A stretch of 64,000 nucleotides of DNA from contig OZ242308.1 of the NCBI GenBank assembly GCA_965208015.1, forward strand, positions 1,443,069 to 1,507,068. The letters run 5' to 3'. Below are positions 53,101-62,100 of the stretch, in pieces (positions within the stretch are counted from its first letter, which is position 1; every line of letters begins with the position of its first letter). The notes below the pieces were generated by a model. It was not told the origin of the DNA. It did not search any database and worked only from the letters and a program-made list of their open reading frames with translations. The stretch comes from Bin87 sp965208015. GTDB taxonomy: Bacteria; Chloroflexota; Dehalococcoidia; Lucifugimonadales; UBA3495. The translations under genes and the position numbers were made by a program.

Positions 53101-56100
53101 TCTTCATTGAAGGTGTAGGACGACTTCTCGAAACGGACCGTCGCCTGCGGCGGGACCGTTGAGTCGTCGTCCGACACCGGTACCGTGGCTGACTTTTGCG
53201 ACGCGGACACTGTGTAGATAATGCCCTCCTCCAAAGTCCCGGTTACCCACCCGTCGGCCTCGTCCACTGCGTCATCGGTGGTGGGCACAGTAAAGGTCGC
53301 CTTGCCGCTGGCGGGTATCCTCACCGTCCGTGCGCCCGTTGCTACTCCGAGGTCGCCCCCGGCCGTTATGCTTACCTTTACCGGGAACTCCGCGCCGGGA
53401 ACCGGGTTCGCCACCAAGGTGAACTCCGCATTATCGCCCTCGGTAATCCCGCTGCCCGGGGTGATGCTCACTTCCGGCACAACATCAAGGGGCTCCCAAC
53501 CGTCGTTGTCCATGATCCTTATGGTGTGTTTCGACTTGTCAGAGGCAATCGATACCCCGGGCATTCCTGGGTTCGGATTCATGATGGAGAACACCAGGGT
53601 CTCCGTAGGCTCGGCAACCTTGTCGTCTATGGTGTCTATGGTAATGGAATAGCGCTCCATCCCGGCCGGGATGGTCAGGGAGTGCGTCGCCACGTAGTCT
53701 TCGCCGGCAACGACGGTGCCGCCTACTACGCTATCCACGGTCACGTCATCCTGGTGAGCTTTACTCAGGAAAAATGAGATAGTCCCCTGATTTCCCTCCT
53801 CAACCTGCTCGGACAAGGGGTAGCCCTCGTGGCTGGCGATGCTGATTTGGGTATGGTCATCGTCCGTTATCGTCACCGTCGTGGGCCCGCCGACGTTAAC
53901 CACCCCGGGTTGCGCAACCAGGGAAATGGAGAAGGTTTCTACCGGTTCCACCACGTCGTTGTCCACCACGTTAATCGGGAGCCTCCTGGTAGTTGTTCCG
54001 GCTGGGAAGTAAATGGACTCCGATAGCGTTACGTCCTTGCCAGGGCCTACTTCCACGGTAGCGGAGTGGAACCGGTACCGAAGGAACAGGTCCGACGCGA
54101 GGGCGTTGTCCAAGATGACGTTGATATCGACTACATCATCATCTTCATTGAAGGTGTAGGACGACTTCTCGAAACGCGCCGTCGCCTGCGCCGGGACCGC
54201 CGGGTCGTTGTCCGCAATCGTGAGCGTCCGCTCAGAGGGCGGCTGGAGGTTGGCGGTTGAAACCAGCGAGGCGGTAACTGAGATTTTCTTGTCCGCGTTG
54301 TCAACAGCATCGTCAATGGCGGTGATAGTCACTATGCCCTTGCTCCTCGTTTTGCCTGCTTGGATAAGGAGCTCCCGATTGGCGCTGAGGGTAAAGTCCT
54401 GGGTGGTGGTCGGCGCAATCCCCTGAGCGTTCACCGTCAGGGTTACATCGTGGGGTTGAGCATGCCTCAATTCGGCAACAACGTAGCTGGCGCCCGCGGC
54501 GCCGCCATTCTCGGGGATCACTTCGGGAATCAGATTGAGCGTAACCTGCTTGCTGGCATCAACGTCGTCGTCAATTATGGTTCCAGTGGCGATCAGGTCC
54601 GCGGCCGTGGTAGAGAGGTTAGCGTTGGTGGCTCCGGTCAGGGTCACGATCACCGTCTCGTCGTCCTCGTCCACCGTGTCGCCCTTCACTGGCACCACGA
54701 TGTTGGCCGTCCTCGACCCCGCCGGGACGCTCACGCTCAGCGGGTCCGGCTCCGTGTAGTCGCTGCCCGAGGTCGCCGTCCCGCCCAGGGAGTAGGTCAC
54801 CGTCACCGTCTTGCCCGAGGCCGCCGTCAGGCTCACCGGGAAGGACATGTTGGTGGTGACCGCCGGGTCGTCCCCCTCGTCCACCGCCGCCGAAGGCGCC
54901 CCCACCGACACCGCGGGGATGCCGTCGTCGTCGGTGATGGTCCCCACCCCCTCGCCGTCGGCCAGGGTGGCGTTGGCGGGGTCCGACAGCTGCACCAGGA
55001 AGGTCTCGTCGTGCTCGTCCAGGGTGTCCTGGGTGGTCTGCACCTCCAGGGTGGTGCTCCGGGTTCCCGCCGCGATGGTCACCGTCACCGCGTCGCTCAC
55101 CGCCGTGTAGTCCGCGGCCCCGGCCGGGTGGTCCCCGGCGGCGTCGGCCGCCGTCTTCCACTTGAAGGTGACCGCATTGCCGCTGGCCGCCGAGAGGCTG
55201 ACGGTGAAGACCGCCTTGCTCCCTTCGACGGCGCTGGCGTCGGCTATGGACAGCGCGGGCGCGTCGTCGTCGGTGATGGTTCCGGTGGCGGTGAGGTCCG
55301 GTGCCGTGGTAGAGAGGGTAGCGTTGGTCGCTCCGGTCAGAGTTACGGTGATGGTCTCGTCCGTTTCTTTTACTGTGTCGCCCTTGATTGGGATGAGGAT
55401 GTTCGCCGTCCCCTGTCCGGCGGGAACAGTCAGGCTCAGTGGGTTGGGTTTGGTGTAGTCGGTCCCTGCCGTCGCGCTGCCGCCCAGGGTGTAAGTTGCG
55501 CTGACGTCCCGGCCGCTCACCGCCGACAGGCTCACCGGGAAGGACATGTCGGTGGCGGCGTCAGGGTCGTCTCCCTCGGTTACCGCCACCGCGTTGGCTA
55601 TGCTGATTGATGGTTCGGGATCGTCGTCGGTGATGGTAAACGTCAACTCAGGGATAGCTACTCCGGTCAGCTCAGCTGTCAGGGTCAGCGTCTCGTCCGC
55701 TTCATCCAGCGCATCATCAATGGGATCCAACGTGAAGCTTCCCTGAACGGACGTGGCGCCGGCAAGGAGGGTCAGTGTGAACTCCTTCACAGCTGTATAG
55801 TCCACGCCCGACTTGGCCAGGTCACCGTCTTTCCCTACGTTCACGGTTACCGTTTGGTCCGCGTTGAAGGCGGCTCCATCCAAATTGACGGTGAAGGTCA
55901 TGGTCGGCGCAGTGACAACGTTTTCCACTACTCTGGGCACTGAATCCGGCGCGGGAGTGATTGTGGCTTTCTTTGTCCCGTCGTCGTCGCTGATGGTCCC
56001 CTGGCCCTCGCCGTCAGCGATGGTGGCGTTGGTGGCGTCCGACAGCTTCACCAGGAAGGTCTCGTCGGCCTCGTCCCGGGTGTCCTGGGTGGTCTGCACC

Positions 56101-59100
56101 TCCAGCTTGACCGTGGTGGCCCCCGCCGCGATGGTCGCGTCGGTGGCCGGCACCGCGGTGTAGTCCGTGGCCCCGGCCGCGTCGGCCCCGGCGGCGGCGT
56201 CCGTCTTCCACTTGAAGGTGACCGCCTTGCCCGAGGCCGCCGACAGGGTCACCGTGAACTCCGCCGTGCCCCCCTCGGCCACGCTCACGTCGTCCACCGA
56301 CAGGGTCGGCACCGCGTCGTTGTCGCTGATGGTCCCGGTGGCCTCGGCGTCGGCCAGGGTGGCGTTGGTGGGCGAGGACAGCTCCACCAGGAAGGTCTCG
56401 TCCTCCTCGTCCCGGGTGTCCTGGGTGGTCTGCACCTCCAGCTCGGCCGTGGTGGCCCCGGCCGCGATGGTCGCCGTGGTGGCGGTCACCGCCGTGTAGT
56501 CCGAAGCCCCCGCCGGGTGGGTCCCGTCGGCGTCCGCCGCCGTCCTCCAGGAGAAGGTGACCGCCCGCCCCGAGGCGGCGGAGAGGGTGACGGTGAACTC
56601 CGCCGTGCCGCCCTCGGTCACGCTCACGTCGGCCACCGACAGGGTCGGCGCGTCGTCGTCGTCGGTGATGGTTCCGGTGGCGGTCAGGTCCGCCGCGTCC
56701 TCGTCCAGCGCCGCGTTGGTGGCCCCGGTCAGGGTCACGATCACCGTCTCGTCGGCCTCGTCCAGGGTGTCCCCCCTGACCGGGATGACGATGTTGGCCG
56801 TGGTGGAACCGGCCGGCACGCTCACGCTCAGGGGGTCCGGCTCCGTGTAGTCGCCCGGCGCGTCGGCCGTGCCGGTCAGGGAGTAGGTCACCACGACCGC
56901 CTTGCCCGAGGCCGCCGTCAGGCTCACCGGGAAGCTCATGTTCGTGGTCGCCATGGGGTCGTTCCCCTCGGCCACCGCCGCCGCCGGCGCGCCCACCGAG
57001 GCCACCGCCGTGGCCGGGTCGTCGTCGGTGATGGTCCCCACGCCCTTGTCGTCGGCCAGGGTCGCGTTGGTCGGCGTCGACAGCTCCACCATGAAGGTCT
57101 CGTCGTGCTCGTCCAGGGTGTCCTCGGTGGTCTGCACCTCCAGCGTCGCCGTGGTGGCCCCGGCCGCGATGGTCGCCGTGGTGGCGGTCACCGCCGTGTA
57201 GTCCGAGGCCCCCGCCGGGTGGGCGTCCGCGGTCTCGTCGGCCGCCGTCTTCCAGGAGAAGGTAACGTCCCGCCCCGAGGCCGCCGACAGGGTCACCGTG
57301 AACTCCGCCGTGCCCCCCTCGGCCACCGACGCGTCACCCACCGACAGGGTCGGCGTCCCGTCGTCGTCGCTGATGGTCCCCTGGCCCTCGCCGTCGGCGA
57401 TGGTGGCGTTGGTGGCGTCCGACAGCTTCACCAGGAAGGTCTCGTCGGCCTCGTCCCGGGTGTCCTGGGTGGTCTGCACCTCCAGCTTGACCGTGGTGGC
57501 CCCCGCCGCGATGGTCGCGTCGGTGGCCGGCACCGCGGTGTAGTCCGTGGCCCCGGCCGCGTCGGCCCCGGCGGCGGCGTCCGTCTTCCACTTGAAGGTG
57601 ACCGCCTTGCCCGAGGCCGCCGACAGGGTCACCGTGAACTCCGCCGTGCCCCCCTCGGCCACGCTCACGTCGTCCACCGACAGGGTCGGCACCGCGTCGT
57701 TGTCGCTGATGGTCCCGGTGGCCTCGGCGTCGGCCAGGGTGGCGTTGGTGGGCGAGGACAGCTCCACCAGGAAGGTCTCGTCCTCCTCGTCCCGGGTGTC
57801 CTGGGTGGTCTGCACCTCCAGCTCGGCCGTGGTGGCCCCGGCCGCGATGGTCGCCGTGGTGGCGGTCACCGCCGTGTAGTCCGAAGCCCCCGCCGGGTGG
57901 GTCCCGTCGGCGTCCGCCGCCGTCCTCCAGGAGAAGGTGACCGCCCGCCCCGAGGCGGCGGAGAGGGTGACGGTGAACTCCGCCGTGCCGCCCTCGGTCA
58001 CGCTCACGTCGGCCACCGACAGGGTCGGCGCGTCGTCGTCGTCGGTGATGGTTCCGGTGGCGGTCAGGTCCGCCGCGTCCTCGTCCAGCGCCGCGTTGGT
58101 GGCCCCGGTCAGGGTCACGATCACCGTCTCGTCGGCCTCGTCCAGGGTGTCCCCCCTGACCGGGATGACGATGTTGGCCGTGGTGGAACCGGCCGGCACG
58201 CTCACGCTCAGGGGGTCCGGCTCCGTGTAGTCGCCCGGCGCGTCGGCCGTGCCGGTCAGGGAGTAGGTCACCACGACCGCCTTGCCCGAGGCCGCCGTCA
58301 GGCTCACCGGGAAGCTCATGTTCGTGGTCGCCATGGGGTCGTTCCCCTCGGCCACCGCCGCCGCCGGCGCGCCCACCGAGGCCACCGCCGTGGCCGGGTC
58401 GTCGTCGGTGATGGTCCCCACGCCCTTGTCGTCGGCCAGGGTCGCGTTGGTCGGCGTCGACAGCTCCACCATGAAGGTCTCGTCGTGCTCGTCCAGGGTG
58501 TCCTCGGTGGTCTGCACCTCCAGCGTCGCCGTGGTGGCCCCGGCCGCGATGGTCGCCGTGGTGGCGGTCACCGCCGTGTAGTCCGAGGCCCCCGCCGGGT
58601 GGGCGTCCGCGGTCTCGTCGGCCGCCGTCTTCCAGGAGAAGGTAACGTCCCGCCCCGAGGCCGCCGACAGGGTCACCGTGAACTCCGCCGTGCCCCCCTC
58701 GGCCACCGACGCGTCACCCACCGACAGGGTCGGCGTCCCGTCGTCGTCGCTGATGGTCCCCTGGCCCTCGCCGTCGGCGATGGTGGCGTTGGTGGCGTCC
58801 GACAGCTTCACCAGGAAGGTCTCGTCGGCCTCGTCCCGGGTGTCCTGGGTGGTCTGCACCTCCAGCTTGACCGTGGTGGCCCCCGCCGCGATGGTCGCGT
58901 CGGTGGCCGGCACCGCGGTGTAGTCCGTGGCCCCGGCCGCGTCGGCCCCGGCGGCGGCGTCCGTCTTCCACTTGAAGGTGACCGCCTTGCCCGAGGCCGC
59001 CGACAGGGTCACCGTGAACTCCGCCGTGCCCCCCTCGGCCACGCTCACGTCGTCCACCGACAGGGTCGGCACCGCGTCGTTGTCGCTGATGGTCCCGGTG

Positions 59101-62100
59101 GCCTCGGCGTCGGCCAGGGTGGCGTTGGTGGGCGAGGACAGCTCCACCAGGAAGGTCTCGTCCTCCTCGTCCCGGGTGTCCTGGGTGGTCTGCACCTCCA
59201 GCTCGGCCGTGGTGGCCCCGGCCGCGATGGTCGCCGTGGTGGCGGTCACCGCCGTGTAGTCCGAAGCCCCCGCCGGGTGGGTCCCGTCGGCGTCCGCCGC
59301 CGTCCTCCAGGAGAAGGTGACCGCCCGCCCCGAGGCGGCGGAGAGGGTGACGGTGAACTCCGCCGTGCCGCCCTCGGTCACGCTCACGTCGGCCACCGAC
59401 AGGGTCGGCGCGTCGTCGTCGTCGGTGATGGTTCCGGTGGCGGTCAGGTCCGCCGCGTCCTCGTCCAGCGCCGCGTTGGTGGCCCCGGTCAGGGTCACGA
59501 TCACCGTCTCGTCGGCCTCGTCCAGGGTGTCCCCCCTGACCGGGATGACGATGTTGGCCGTGGTGGAACCGGCCGGCACGCTCACGCTCAGGGGGTCCGG
59601 CTCCGTGTAGTCGCCCGGCGCGTCGGCCGTGCCGGTCAGGGAGTAGGTCACCACGACCGCCTTGCCCGAGGCCGCCGTCAGGCTCACCGGGAAGCTCATG
59701 TTCGTGGTCGCCATGGGGTCGTTCCCCTCGGCCACCGCCGCCGCCGGCGCGCCCACCGAGGCCACCGCCGTGGCCGGGTCGTCGTCGGTGATGGTCCCCA
59801 CGCCCTTGTCGTCGGCCAGGGTCGCGTTGGTCGGCGTCGACAGCTCCACCATGAAGGTCTCGTCGTGCTCGTCCAGGGTGTCCTCGGTGGTCTGCACCTC
59901 CAGCGTCGCCGTGGTGGCCCCGGCCGCGATGGTCGCCGTGGTGGCGGTCACCGCCGTGTAGTCCGAGGCCCCCGCCGGGTGGGCGTCCGCGGTCTCGTCG
60001 GCCGCCGTCTTCCAGGAGAAGGTAACGTCCCGCCCCGAGGCCGCCGACAGGGTCACCGTGAACTCCGCCGTGCCCCCCTCGGCCACCGACGCGTCACCCA
60101 CCGACAGGGTCGGCGTCCCGTCGTCGTCGCTGATGGTCCCCTGGCCCTCGCCGTCGGCGATGGTGGCGTTGGTGGCGTCCGACAGCTTCACCAGGAAGGT
60201 CTCGTCGGCCTCGTCCCGGGTGTCCTGGGTGGTCTGCACCTCCAGCTTGACCGTGGTGGCCCCCGCCGCGATGGTCGCGTCGGTGGCCGGCACCGCGGTG
60301 TAGTCCGTGGCCCCGGCCGCGTCGGCCCCGGCGGCGGCGTCCGTCTTCCACTTGAAGGTGACCGCCTTGCCCGAGGCCGCCGACAGGGTCACCGTGAACT
60401 CCGCCGTGCCCCCCTCGGCCACGCTCACGTCGTCCACCGACAGGGTCGGCACCGCGTCGTTGTCGCTGATGGTCCCGGTGGCCTCGGCGTCGGCCAGGGT
60501 GGCGTTGGTGGGCGAGGACAGCTCCACCAGGAAGGTCTCGTCCTCCTCGTCCCGGGTGTCCTGGGTGGTCTGCACCTCCAGCTCGGCCGTGGTGGCCCCG
60601 GCCGCGATGGTCGCCGTGGTGGCGGTCACCGCCGTGTAGTCCGAAGCCCCCGCCGGGTGGGTCCCGTCGGCGTCCGCCGCCGTCCTCCAGGAGAAGGTGA
60701 CCGCCCGCCCCGAGGCGGCGGAGAGGGTGACGGTGAACTCCGCCGTGCCGCCCTCGGTCACGCTCACGTCGGCCACCGACAGGGTCGGCGCGTCGTCGTC
60801 GTCGGTGATGGTTCCGGTGGCGGTCAGGTCCGCCGCGTCCTCGTCCAGCGCCGCGTTGGTGGCCCCGGTCAGGGTCACGATCACCGTCTCGTCGGCCTCG
60901 TCCAGGGTGTCCCCCCTGACCGGGATGACGATGTTGGCCGTGGTGGAACCGGCCGGCACGCTCACGCTCAGGGGGTCCGGCTCCGTGTAGTCGCCCGGCG
61001 CGTCGGCCGTGCCGGTCAGGGAGTAGGTCACCACGACCGCCTTGCCCGAGGCCGCCGTCAGGCTCACCGGGAAGCTCATGTTCGTGGTCGCCATGGGGTC
61101 GTTCCCCTCGGCCACCGCCGCCGCCGGCGCGCCCACCGAGGCCACCGCCGTGGCCGGGTCGTCGTCGGTGATGGTCCCCACGCCCTTGTCGTCGGCCAGG
61201 GTCGCGTTGGTCGGCGTCGACAGCTCCACCATGAAGGTCTCGTCGTGCTCGTCCAGGGTGTCCTCGGTGGTCTGCACCTCCAGCGTCGCCGTGGTGGCCC
61301 CGGCCGCGATGGTCGCCGTGGTGGCGGTCACCGCCGTGTAGTCCGAGGCCCCCGCCGGGTGGGCGTCCGCGGTCTCGTCGGCCGCCGTCTTCCAGGAGAA
61401 GGTAACGTCCCGCCCCGAGGCCGCCGACAGGGTCACCGTGAACTCCGCCGTGCCCCCCTCGGCCACCGACGCGTCACCCACCGACAGGGTCGGCGTCCCG
61501 TCGTCGTCGCTGATGGTCCCCTGGCCCTCGCCGTCGGCGATGGTGGCGTTGGTGGCGTCCGACAGCTTCACCAGGAAGGTCTCGTCGGCCTCGTCCCGGG
61601 TGTCCTGGGTGGTCTGCACCTCCAGCTTGACCGTGGTGGCCCCCGCCGCGATGGTCGCGTCGGTGGCCGGCACCGCGGTGTAGTCCGTGGCCCCGGCCGC
61701 GTCGGCCCCGGCGGCGGCGTCCGTCTTCCACTTGAAGGTGACCGCCTTGCCCGAGGCCGCCGACAGGGTCACCGTGAACTCCGCCGTGCCCCCCTCGGCC
61801 ACGCTCACGTCGTCCACCGACAGGGTCGGCACCGCGTCGTTGTCGCTGATGGTCCCGGTGGCCTCGGCGTCGGCCAGGGTGGCGTTGGTGGGCGAGGACA
61901 GCTCCACCAGGAAGGTCTCGTCCTCCTCGTCCCGGGTGTCCTGGGTGGTCTGCACCTCCAGCTCGGCCGTGGTGGCCCCGGCCGCGATGGTCGCCGTGGT
62001 GGCGGTCACCGCCGTGTAGTCCGAAGCCCCCGCCGGGTGGGTCCCGTCGGCGTCCGCCGCCGTCCTCCAGGAGAAGGTGACCGCCCGCCCCGAGGCGGCG

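Noticed and set aside
54360..55610. Plus-strand frames opposite the Calx-beta gene, including many identical 81-110 codon frames up to 63750
   Set aside because: They repeat with the 1,380-bp unit only because they are shadows of it.
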